Made by a program: the position numbers and the translations under genes. From positions 2,976,001 through 3,040,000 of the forward strand of contig OZ316895.1 in the NCBI GenBank assembly GCA_973895155.1: a stretch of DNA of 64,000 bases, in the 5' to 3' direction. The stretch comes from Marsupella aquatica (lineage: Eukaryota; Marchantiophyta). This document shows positions 55,446 through 64,000 of the stretch, one piece after another. The notes beneath the pieces are model-generated. The model had not been told where the DNA came from and ran no database searches. It was given only the letters and a program-made list of their open reading frames with translations. Position 1 is the first letter of the stretch. Every line of letters begins with the position of its first letter.

Positions 55446-57362
55446 ATGGCGGCCCGGAGAATAGCTGCTTTGAGCTCTCCTTCGCCTGCTTCAAATCTGG
55501 CTGGTAGGCCGCATTTGCAATTCACTAGAGATCTTGCCAGTAATGGCTGCTGGAATGGAGGCCATCGACTCCTGAAGACGAATCTTCTTGTGCAGGGGTC
55601 GAGATTGATCAATGTTCGTCATGATCCACAATCCAGCAGCAGCGTCACCCTTGGAAGAAACACCGTTGGCAGAAAATTGCAAGCCTGCCTTGCTGCACGA
55701 AATATGAGGTGTAATTCAGAGCAGGGGTCGTCCAACGTAGTGACAGCTACCCTTGGAAGAAACACTGTTGGCAGAAAATTGCAAGCCTGCCTTGCTGCAC
55801 GAAATATGAGGTGTAATTCAGAGCAGGGGTCGTCCAACGTAGTGACAGCTGACGTTCAGGAGACATTCCCGGATGAAACATATGACCGATTGGCAGAAGG
55901 GCAGCAAGTTCCGCTTTATGATACTGCCAGCCCGAAGCAGAATCCACGAGGTCTGACTGGGGAACGAGAGCCACATCCATACGAGGATGTACACATCGGA
56001 GCCAGTTGGAGAGAGATTCAAGGGGAAAGCAATTGGGAAGGGCTGATGCTCGATCCACTGGACCACCGTCTACGAAGTGAGTTGGTCCGTTACGGTGAGT
56101 TTGCGCAGGCCACGTATGATGCTTTCGACCAGGACGAGTTCTCAAAATTTTGCGGCTGCTGCAAATATAGGAAGAGAGATTACTTCGAAAAATTAGGCTT
56201 GAGGAATCGTGGATATGAGATCGTTGAGTATATCTACTCCACAACCGAGGTCCAGGAAGACCTCTCAAAATTTTTCAAAACATCCAGAGCCCCACCGGAC
56301 GAAAAGTGGAGCACAGCATCAAATTGGGCAGGGTTTGTTGCCGTGTGCACCTCGCCGGAAGAGATCGCCCGGCTGGGACGCAGGGACATTGTTGTTGCCT
56401 GGCGAGGAACCGTCACCCAGTTTGAGTGGATTGAGGACCTTGAATTGTCCCTGTGTCCCACCGGACCTGACCCTTGGGCTGTACAGAACGAACCCAAACG
56501 CTCGCCCTCACGGTTTGGGTCGGTGAAGGTGGAGAAAGGGTTTCTGAGCTTATACGAGTCCACGAATGAGGGCTCCAGGCATAACAACACCTCCAGTGCC
56601 AAACACCAAGTGCGGCGAGCCTTGAAGTGGCTCATGAAGAGGTTCAAGGGTGAGCAGATGAGCATCACCTTGACCGGTCATAGCTTGGGAGCCTCTTTGG
56701 CAACTCTATGTGCATATGACATCGCTGAGTATTTGCTCCATGAACAGCAAGGTCGAGACTTGCCCATGATTACCGCTTTCGTTTTTGCATCGCCGCGGGT
56801 CGGCAACACGGCGTTCAAAGACGTACTGGAGAACCTTAATGTGAAAGTGTTGCGAGTGGTGAATATTCAGGACTTCGTGCCTTGCGTCCCGGGCCTGCTT
56901 TTCCACGAGAAAATTAAATTCTCGCGCATGTACGTCTCTTTGTTGAGGAAGTCCCTCCTGATTCGGATGATACAACGAGTTATCGACTTCATTCCGGCGA
57001 CATATTCCAATGTTGGTGTGGAGCTTGAGGTGGACAATCTGCAGTCACCTTTCGTCCAGCCAACTCGCTCTCCTGTGAGTACGCATAACCTCGAGCTTTA
57101 TTTGCATCTTGTGGCCGGGTTACAGGACAAGGCTCGTGCGTTCAGTGAGGCTTTGTGCACAAGGGACTTGGCTCTTGTAAATAAAACGACATCTCTACTC
57201 ACACATAAGCATAGCATTCCAGCTGCTTGGTATCAAGAAGAGAACAAGGGGCTCGTCAAAATTGGGGGCCGCTTCACATATCGTCCTGTTCCACATGAGG
57301 ACTTTCCGGAGCAGCCGCTGGATGAGGACGCCTTCGACCGGGAGCTCCATTACATACACTAG
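55446..57362 (+). CDS. Class I phospholipase A1 (DAD1/PLA1-I-like lipase_3), probably plastid
   Basis: The ATG at 55446 (MAARRIAALSSPSPASNLAG) gives 638 residues in one uninterrupted exon. The first ~60 residues are rich in Ala, Ser and Arg, fitting a transit peptide. Residues 68-135 are two nearly identical 34-residue copies (LGRNTVGRKLQACLAARNM...). The lipase_3 domain covers roughly 190-580: SNWAGFVAV, DIVVAWRGTV (oxyanion region), and GHSLGASLA with nucleophile Ser413. The likely triad is completed by Asp476 (IQDFVPCVPG) and His547 (STHNLELYLH). This order matches plant PLA1 class I enzymes, which release fatty acids from the sn-1 position of galactolipids and phospholipids and can feed jasmonate synthesis. 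All catalytic residues are present, so the enzyme is likely active. Subfamily and exact substrate are inference. Confidence 0.85.
   Translation: MAARRIAALSSPSPASNLAGRPHLQFTRDLASNGCWNGGHRLLKTNLLVQGSRLINVRHDPQSSSSVTLGRNTVGRKLQACLAARNMRCNSEQGSSNVVTATLGRNTVGRKLQACLAARNMRCNSEQGSSNVVTADVQETFPDETYDRLAEGQQVPLYDTASPKQNPRGLTGEREPHPYEDVHIGASWREIQGESNWEGLMLDPLDHRLRSELVRYGEFAQATYDAFDQDEFSKFCGCCKYRKRDYFEKLGLRNRGYEIVEYIYSTTEVQEDLSKFFKTSRAPPDEKWSTASNWAGFVAVCTSPEEIARLGRRDIVVAWRGTVTQFEWIEDLELSLCPTGPDPWAVQNEPKRSPSRFGSVKVEKGFLSLYESTNEGSRHNNTSSAKHQVRRALKWLMKRFKGEQMSITLTGHSLGASLATLCAYDIAEYLLHEQQGRDLPMITAFVFASPRVGNTAFKDVLENLNVKVLRVVNIQDFVPCVPGLLFHEKIKFSRMYVSLLRKSLLIRMIQRVIDFIPATYSNVGVELEVDNLQSPFVQPTRSPVSTHNLELYLHLVAGLQDKARAFSEALCTRDLALVNKTTSLLTHKHSIPAAWYQEENKGLVKIGGRFTYRPVPHEDFPEQPLDEDAFDRELHYIH
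55647..55850 (+). repeat. In-frame 102-bp tandem duplication in the lipase gene
   Basis: 55647-55748 and 55749-55850 differ at one base by eye (CACCG / CACTG, silent). The unit is 34 codons, so the frame is kept. Confidence 0.95.
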
Positions 57363-60169
57363 GAGAGAGAGTAATAGGAGCCACCATCTGGAAAGGTCGA
57401 TTGCTAACTTGCGTCTTTGAATATCCCCGCACTCATGAAAGCAATGAATTCGATTCTACACACTCAGGAGGGAGGTAGCTGAATAGCACGGGTCAAAGTT
57501 ACAATTCTGCGAATTGGACAAACACCCATTGTGAATTTGCAAATATTGGAGCAGGAATTGGAACTTGTAGCGCAATGAAACGCTAGCAGTCTGTCGTGCA
57601 ATTTGCCTGTAAACAAGCGAACGACAATAACTCTATGGTGCGCATCATGCACCTTGCTCGATATATCGTCAAATCAAGTAAACGAGCGGATATACATGGA
57701 CATTGATCTCTCGCAGCACTAAATAGATTCATTCAAGTGAAAACACCCTATCCACATATATATTGCAGGAGAACTTAAGTGTCATTGGATATAGTCAGAA
57801 GAGTCTTTGCAGGAGACTCGTATGATTGTACAGTTGTTGGGATTTATTCGATCTAAGCTGACAGGCGACTTGAGCTTGTAGCATTGCAGAAAAGCATTAT
57901 GATGCTTACTCAGTAGAGTTTTGGAGGACACTCGAGTCCCTGATGTTCAAATTCGGGATACATTTCAAGAGTGGTCGATCAAACTTGTTGCCATTTGGGC
58001 TCGTTGTATATACACCTCCAATGTTGATAACTTTATTTTCTCCGTATCAATAACACACATGATTGAGAACAGACAGAGCAGCCATTTCATGATTCTATGA
58101 ACTTCATTGTATCGACCCGGTGTATCGATCTACAAGAGAAAATGCCAAATGTGTGTGGTGAGATGTCGTTCTGCGTCAACCTGTCTTCCACTGAACGTAA
58201 GGTAATTAAAATCTCACGAATATCATTACACATTTTGTCGTCATCTTGTGTATGAACCTTTTTGTAAACCAATTTGACACGAATAAATTAGTTTTAGTTG
58301 ATTTGGTGGGTGTGCTCTCTTTCACTCCTCGTGACGTTAGAACTGTTGGCCCTCACTTTTAAAGCCGGAGCCACATGTCATTTTTTATATGACAACTTTT
58401 TGGTGTGTGGTTTCCTTCTACTCATTCACACAATTCTATTCATTCACACTATGATTATCATCTGGCTGCTAACTTACCGTTCAAGCTAACTCTCTGCTCA
58501 GTTCCCATTGCCTCTCATTGTCCATGGAGCTGCAATAACTGTACACGCTATGCTCCAACGTACTACCAGTGTGCAGAAGACCCGGCGGGTAAGTCTAACA
58601 TTCAATGACATCACTACTATGATTGAACGGGAGATGCGGTGACCATGCTCTCCCTTTTGTCCCATTTTTTGGGAGACTGACTTGCTGTAGCCTGGGGGAC
58701 AGCCAACTCGTCTCTTGGGAGGTGCTTTGTTTCAGGACTTGACTTTTGTTGGGTGTTTGGCCCTTGATCTTGCCTGTTTTCCTGTGTGTGAGGTGTTTGT
58801 GTTTTCCTTTGGGTGATTTTGCCCCCTTTGAGTGTGATTCTTGTGTGCTTTAGTACTCTGGGTTTGTTGTTCTTTGAGCCCTGCTGGTCTTCGCCACGGT
58901 GGCCTCTGGAATAAACAGGCGCACTGCCATCCTTCGTTTAAAATTTAAAATAAAAAAGAGGGGTAAAAAAACTTTTTTGGCGTCTGTAAATTATGAATCC
59001 CTTTTCAAATTAGTCAGTATATCCATGTTGGAACTGGGATGACTACTTTTTTGAAATGGTTAACATCTTACTTATAAATACTCATAAAGAGCTAAGGGAA
59101 GCTAGAGTTGGAGTCTAGGCTTCTAGAGTGGGTCTAGACTTCTTGAGTGAACCGGTGACTCTAAGGCCCCACCAAAATATATGTGCATACAAAACAGTAT
59201 GTGCATGGACAGAATTATAGGACCCCACCAAAATTCATGTGCATGGAGATAATGATGTATGTTAAAATGATGACATGTACCATGGTTTCTATCATCGTTT
59301 CAAAGCTCACAATGACTCCACAATGACGCTTAGAAAAGACAAAACTGAAAGCATGGTGGACAAAAAAGATGGGGCAAAGATGAAAGGGAAACAGGGTAGA
59401 ATCATTTTTTTGGCAAAGTTTTTTTGGGTTTTCATTTATCTAAGGGGGCAGGAATCAAAATTTAGGGTGGGAGTAAAAAAGAGGATGGGGTGGGGTGAGT
59501 TTTTGGAGGTTTTATGATGCAGCCAAATCAAATGTCATGTGTGAAGCAACAGAATTTATAGTAATACAAGCAAATTATCAAAAGAAGAAATGGAACATGA
59601 CAAGAGTATGACCCAGAGGAAATGGGAATAGAGGCATAAAGAAACTACAAGTGTTTCGTATATCGCCATGCAATTTGATTTAATTGTCAGCTGTTTCTAT
59701 TTCCTGACCCTTGCTCCACTAAGTTTTATCCATGAAACTTTGTATGTTGGACCTTCCTATTGAAGGAGAAATCTCTCAAGTGGGGTTTCCTTTTCTGTTT
59801 TGATACATTATTCTTATTACACTAGGGAATATATTTTGTGGATAGTTTATTGTACTCACCTCCATTCACAGTCAAAGAACGGGTAGTCAGGGCTAGTTAT
59901 ATACTAAAATGGATCAACTATTACTAACAGCAGTGACAAACTAAGGTTTGATCCAACCTATTTATTGAAAAGTTTGTGATAGCATTTACATGATATACTA
60001 ATGATTCATTATAGTATCTAATGATTAGTATACCTTCTAATCATTAGTAGCCCAAGTATTATTTTCTCACCTTAATCAGGTCTACTAATGATTCATTTTT
60101 GCACTCACTCATAGTGCTGTCAACTGGTACATTGTCTGGGTAACTTTGAAATACAAATGTAGAGCTTTA
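57363..60169. other. Downstream of the lipase; no gene seen
   Basis: Probably starts with the lipase 3' UTR. Short frames at 57464, 58087, 58298 and 59275 have no domain or coding signature. A CTAATGATTAG / CTAATCATTAG hairpin lies at about 60018-60053. Confidence 0.5.
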
Positions 60170-60239
60170 GACACAACTACATTTTACGGCTGATTAACGG
60201 ACTTTTAGAAGATGTTAATCACAACGTATATGGCCAGCG

Positions 60240-60620
60240 GAGGAAAGACCTCATTCACGACGTCAATAGAGCGACGTTAATTACCACGTTTGGGGAGACG
60301 CTCTTTACCACGTCCAGCACATTGTTCTTAACGTCGTACAATAGGAGGTATATGGGTTTACAACGTGTCAGACTACGTCAAATATACCCAACTCTCGTGT
60401 TTAACTTTACCGATAAACGTCGTGTCAGGCTACGTAATGAAACATTAACCACGTCTGGTGCAATGGACTAAACGTCGTATTATTTTAGCGTCGTCCGTGG
60501 CTGGTAAATTACGACCTATTTGAGACGTATGGGTAAGTTGACATAGTAGGGGACGATGTATCGTGCTCTTGTTGTGCGACGTACGTTGGCTTATGTAGGG
60601 CTCAACGATGTACTGTGGTG
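60240..60620. repeat. ACGACGT / ACGTCGT array, block 1
   Basis: About ten copies of TAACGTCGT, ACGACGT and near variants in both orientations, downstream of the last exon of the minus-strand gene. Confidence 0.75.
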
Positions 60621-60851
60621 GTTAAAGGTCTTATAAAGGAGGACGTATACGGGAGTACATACGTCCTATTACACATTGCACTGTCTGGGTGGAGTCCTTG
60701 TTAGGGTTCAGCTCACACACAATATAACCATGTGTTTTTACATATTGTAACCCGGAATGAGGTGCCACCACAAATGGGTGGCCTGAATCAAAATGGCAAA
60801 AAATATGTACATAATGCATGGAGGACCTCCTGCTACTGAAATACCTACAAC

Positions 60852-62139
60852 CTAATGCCGTTGAGAATGGGGCCTATCACGTCCCGATCCTCCGCCTCGT
60901 CGCCGACGCAACTGATACTGCTGGGCATCCTGCTCTGAGGCACTGCTACTGCCTTCTGGTTCCGGTGCAGCCGAGGGTGGAGCCTTGCCTCTAGGTTTTG
61001 GCACTATCTGCCTGGTGCTACGTGTTACCCTAGTGGACCGCCTCTCACCACTCCTCCTTCTCCTATCTCTATCCCTATCTCTCCCTCTCTCTCTATCTCT
61101 ATCTCCCTCCTCCCTCTGTCTCTCCCTTCCTTGTCCTCTGGCCCTATGAGTCTCCAATGCAGGGAAAAGGTCACGAGAAGTGGAGCCCTGCTGACCGCAA
61201 GGTACTGGGTCCTCCTCCTGGGTACCCTCCTCCATGGTTACAGTGTTGGGCTCCTCATCCTCCTCAATGGGTCGTGCTACTAAACCCTCTGGTGCAGTCC
61301 AATCCACCTGTGCACAAGATACAATTTCAGTCTAGGTTTGCATAAGATACAGTTTTAGTCTAGGTCTATGGAATGGTACTGAACAAGCTAGCACACTTAC
61401 CGGGTGGTCTTCCGGAACAGAGTCAAGCTTTGCCCATAGGGCTGCCGGGCCATATCGCTTAGAGTATAGCCGCTCTTGCTCACTCGGCTCGGCATCTCGG
61501 CCATACTTCCGCTTCTGCAGCAAAGGGAACTTACGTCGTTCAGGGCGATGTTATTTACCTATCATCATACGACGTTACTAATACATACGTCGTCCATAAA
61601 GACGTTTAGGGGGACCCCATAGTATTAACGTCGATAGTACGACGTTAATGTAGTGCTAACGTAGTTCAAAGCAAGGTACTACTAAGAAAACGTCATACGA
61701 GGAAAGGTAATGCGCGGCCAAGACGACGTTAATACTAAAAAACGACGTAAATCACAGGATTACACCGCAACAGCACACGAACTGGCGAATGCAAACTTCA
61801 ATGAGTATAGAGTGAGTCACTGCACTTACATAGGTTGCAAGAAATCCTCCCCAGATCCTCCCTGCCCCCAAAAATTAGTCACCTTCTTGCCACTTGCTTT
61901 TCGAACAGCAGTGGCCTTGTCTCCCATATGCACTCGCTTGCCAACTGGGGTGTCTAGGACTGCTTCCAATTCGGAGACAATCAATTTGAAGTCCTCTTCA
62001 CTCATCCCATCAGGTTTCTTGTAATCCCCTGTCCTCAAGTATCTCAGTTTTCGGACCTTGGCTCTCCACCTGAAACGCCGATCAGCTAGGTGATTCACGA
62101 TCTTCTTCCTAATGTGGCGGTAGTCAATGTCACTTGCCT
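60852..62139 (-). CDS. Element-encoded protein, three 3' exons
   Basis: Exon at about 62139-61836: acceptor ATAG, then ASDIDYRHIRKKIVNHLADR, RFRWRAKVRKLRYL, GKKVTNFWGQGGSGEDFLQP, donor GTAAGT. Exon at about 61515-61401: KRKYGRDAEPSEQERLYSKR, ending PEDHP at GTAAGT. The intron 61400-61308 is in phase and leads to the last exon 61307-60852 (VDWTAPEGLVARPIEED...). The last exon ends in an Arg/Asp/Glu-rich low-complexity tail (RDRERGRDRDRDRRRR) and a basic C terminus. The first junction does not close in phase with these boundaries, so a small exon may be missing. The R-x-K...G-G-S-x-x-F pattern of the first exon recalls the plant Transposase_24 (Ptta/En/Spm) domain, but only loosely. Function is otherwise unknown; probably DNA- or RNA-binding. 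Confidence 0.4.
61534..61750. repeat. ACGACGT / ACGTCGT array, block 2 (intronic)
   Basis: About eight further copies of the same motif inside the intron between exons 61836-62139 and 61401-61515. Confidence 0.7.
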
Positions 62140-63291
62140 ATCCAATGATTAATACGTGCAAACCGTACTTTTCCTTGCTTAAACCGTTGGTATCGTATTA
62201 CGGGGTCGTGGAGGGACGCTATTTGGAGGATTTCCACACCTAAGGATGAGTATGTTTGATTCCGCTCCCGGAAGTGTACTTTTTGATCAAGTCTACCGAC
62301 TGGTCTCTCCGTTTTTGATCTTGAAGTCCAAGGGACTGGTCCTACCATCTACAACTCATGCCCACCGGGTGAGTGCTGTCACCACCCCCCTCCTCTCTTG
62401 GGCAAGCATACCAACATTTACAATAAGATTTGAACACTAGTGACAAGGGCAAATGTTTCCACAACGACACCGACCACACGCACTAGGGGAGGAAAACAAA
62501 CAACACAAGCAACAACAAGTGACACACAAAATATTGGAACCTCAAGCCAAATCCATATCTCTTGGTGTTTCCCGTAACACATGCAAGGACAACCCGGCCT
62601 CCTGCCGTCTGCCCAACTCCTGCCTCCCGGGGACAAGTGCTACGTTCTCCACCTCACTATACTCTGGCTTGAACTTCTCCTAATCGGTGCGCTACTCACA
62701 AAAGCTACTCCAAAGCATCCAAGTACTACGCTGAGTTCCCCCCTCACTACTTCGGGGCTCTCCCCCTAAATACAAAAAAAACCACACCAAAGCACCCCTC
62801 ATGGGGTCACAACGATGGCGGCTACCCTAGCGGCGCCGCTAAAACCCTGCACTAAGAAATCCCTAAACTAAAAAGGCATGCGGCACACACATGCTGCTAA
62901 AACCCTAAACCCTAAACAAGGGGCCGACGGTGCCTTCGATGGCGCCCCAACTGTACACAGTGAACCCTGAAATTGCAAAACACCCCACAATGGCCGAAAC
63001 TAGGTGCCCTATCAATTGTACTTTTGAGCTCACCCTTGGATAGCCCTTCTCCTCTTGATCCCGAATCACTCAGCCGCACTCACAACGGACATCGGACGCC
63101 TGAGTTATGGTCGTTTCCGTATCGCGAAAACACAATTTCGTCGGGCCATAACTTGCTCATCCTGGCTCCGTTTGAGGAGCGCCGCCTCTTGTTGGAATCA
63201 GCTCCGCGAGCTCTTTCCAACAAGCCTGTGAGTGACCCCTCACAAAAAAGTTGGAAATCCAGAGGCTGTACAACCACATCCGTACGACTAT
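62140..63291. other. Probable intron or spacer of the element gene
   Basis: No convincing exon is seen. It contains a purine/pyrimidine-biased stretch, AAAACCCTAAACCCTAAAC (about 62900, a telomere-like CCCTAAA pair) and GATGGCGGCTACCCTAGCGG repeats. These may be incidental. Confidence 0.35.
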
Positions 63292-63972
63292 CTACTCCTC
63301 CTCTTCTTCACTCTCGGTGCCCCGGCTTGTGCCCCGTGAGTGGGCCTCCTCTTCATCACTCACGGGAGTGAATGCCACCTCACTTTTCTTCTTCTTTACC
63401 GGGGTACTCTTCGTGTTGCCGCTCCCTTGCTTCCTCAAAGTGGCCAAGGCCTGCCATGCCTTGATGTACCCCTCACCAATGGTGTCTTTCTATAGGGTAG
63501 CCTCTTCTCCGGACCGCAACTCCAACGGTAGAACTTGCCCTGTGGCCATGGGAGTCCCGGGGGTGACAGACCTGGGTGGCATCCCCGTACTGACCTGAGC
63601 CTCCCGTAACGATTTCCGTACCTCCCGGAGCTTCTTCTCCAAGCCCTTGCTCTTCTCCTGACTCTTCTTGACTCCATCCAACAAGGGCCCATACTTCCCA
63701 CTAACCTCCTTCACCACCATCTCAATAGCCTGGGAGATCAAATCCGGGGAAAGTGTGGAGCTAGGTGTGTCGGGGCTCTTCCATTTCCCCAGACTCAAGG
63801 CCTCACTCCTCATCGCTCGTGTCTCAAAGGCGGCCACCTGACTCCGTAGTGCTCCCACCTGGTTTCTCCACTCCACCACTTCTCCAGAATTCTGCTTCTC
63901 TTTTGCCAATGCTTGTCTCAACGCTCCCACCTCTTCTGCTTCCTTGGCCTTGGTGGACAAGGCTCCCTTCAA
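63292..63972 (-). pseudogene. Coiled-coil protein exon with in-frame stop, continuing past the window
   Basis: The minus-strand frame enters from the right edge and is open to a TAG at 63492-63490, then stays open in the same frame to the TAG at 63294-63292. The first part is heptad-rich (AEEVGALRQALAKEKQNSGE; VKKSQEKSKGLEKKLREVRK), so a coiled coil is likely. The part beyond the stop (IKAWQALATLRKQGSG...VAFTPVSDEEEAHSRG) is acidic and Ser-rich. A single nonsense change (for example CAG to TAG) would explain the break. It is presumably part of the same element as 60852-62139, or an unrelated gag-like gene. No domain is recognised. Confidence 0.4.
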
Positions 63973-64000
63973 GTTGGAGATCTCTACGTGAGCTACTTGG

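Larger units (their letters stand above)
60170..64000 (-). mobile_element. Edge of a CACTA-like element running off the window
   Basis: Begins near CACAACTACATTTTACGGCT at about 60172, reminiscent of CACTA termini. A subterminal array of ACGTCGT/ACGACGT motifs follows. The minus-strand exons at 60852-62139 include a segment that resembles the Ptta/En/Spm-associated domain. A second array lies in an intron (61534-61750). The rest of the element, including any catalytic transposase, is outside the window. The exact end and the class are tentative. Confidence 0.35.

Noticed and set aside
62895-62920. CCCTAAACCCTAAAC telomere-like sequence
   Set aside because: Only two units; too short to indicate a telomeric insertion.
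1-64000. CRISPR arrays, bacterial operons, rRNA genes
   Set aside because: Repeats are tandem or palindromic without unique equal-length spacers, genes are spliced, and no rRNA-like sequence was recognised.

Overview
The window looks like repeat-rich nuclear DNA of a land plant or close streptophyte relative, probably a non-seed plant. I infer this from GT-AG spliced coding frames, a class I PLA1 (DAD1-type) lipase with a presequence, an EDM2-like PHD cluster, a plant-type NAA30 first exon, a Ty1/copia element primed from initiator-Met tRNA, pogo-like and CACTA-like transposons, and DUF8039/DUF7869-type transposase domains. The species cannot be fixed from the sequence. Host-like genes are few: a 5'-truncated U-box protein (2-508), a small spliced Pro/Gln/Tyr-rich membrane protein (1205-1740), a BRCT protein (minus strand, 3338-3979), a lone NAA30 first exon (minus, 4788-4961) and a chloroplast-type lipase (55446-57362). 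Nearly everything else is mobile-element DNA in various states of decay.

Left part (1-14.2 kb): host genes, then a pogo-like transposase gene broken by one nonsense codon (6081-8053). Families of TGTTCG-bearing palindromes lie on both sides of the 2.8-8.8 kb block. A solo copia LTR (9527-9890) and a candidate non-autonomous Helitron (11904-13674, A|TC...CTAG|T) follow; the Helitron is filled with a ~36-bp minisatellite.

Middle part (14,240-47,111): two direct LTRs, differing at about nine of ~343 positions, with a primer-binding site after the first and a polypurine tract before the second. They bracket almost 33 kb. A decayed copia gag-pol (39,079-43,347) sits near the right end. Between the left LTR and gag-pol lie GC-rich tandem repeats and two other mobile units.

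The first unit is the most unusual part of the window. It is bounded by a 30-bp imperfect inverted repeat (18,572-18,601 / 31,341-31,370). Leftward it encodes (i) an FCP1/NIF-like phosphatase with one spliced intron and (ii) a multi-exon gene that splices a ParB-like domain in phase to a DNA N6/N4-methyltransferase-like domain. Rightward it encodes (iii) a protein with three DUF8039-like repeats fused to a DUF7869-type transposase core, carrying one frameshift and one stop. About eighteen copies of a 17-bp palindrome (CTCGAGATGATCTCGAG and variants) are confined to this unit, in its introns and its divergent promoter. ParB-like domain, methylase and dispersed palindromes together suggest an undescribed transposon that marks, counts or silences its own DNA.

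The second unit (about 31.6-37.4 kb) carries EDM2-like PHD fingers and a different, frameshifted DDE-like transposase.

Right part (47-64 kb): a second minisatellite array in inverted orientation with Helitron-like CCCGTGCGTTGCAC motifs (49.1-50.4 kb), diverged tandem repeats (50.5-51.1 kb), a long stretch where I see no gene, the lipase gene with an in-frame 34-residue tandem duplication, and the edge of a CACTA-like element from 60.2 kb to the window end. That last element has minus-strand exons and arrays of ACGACGT/ACGTCGT.
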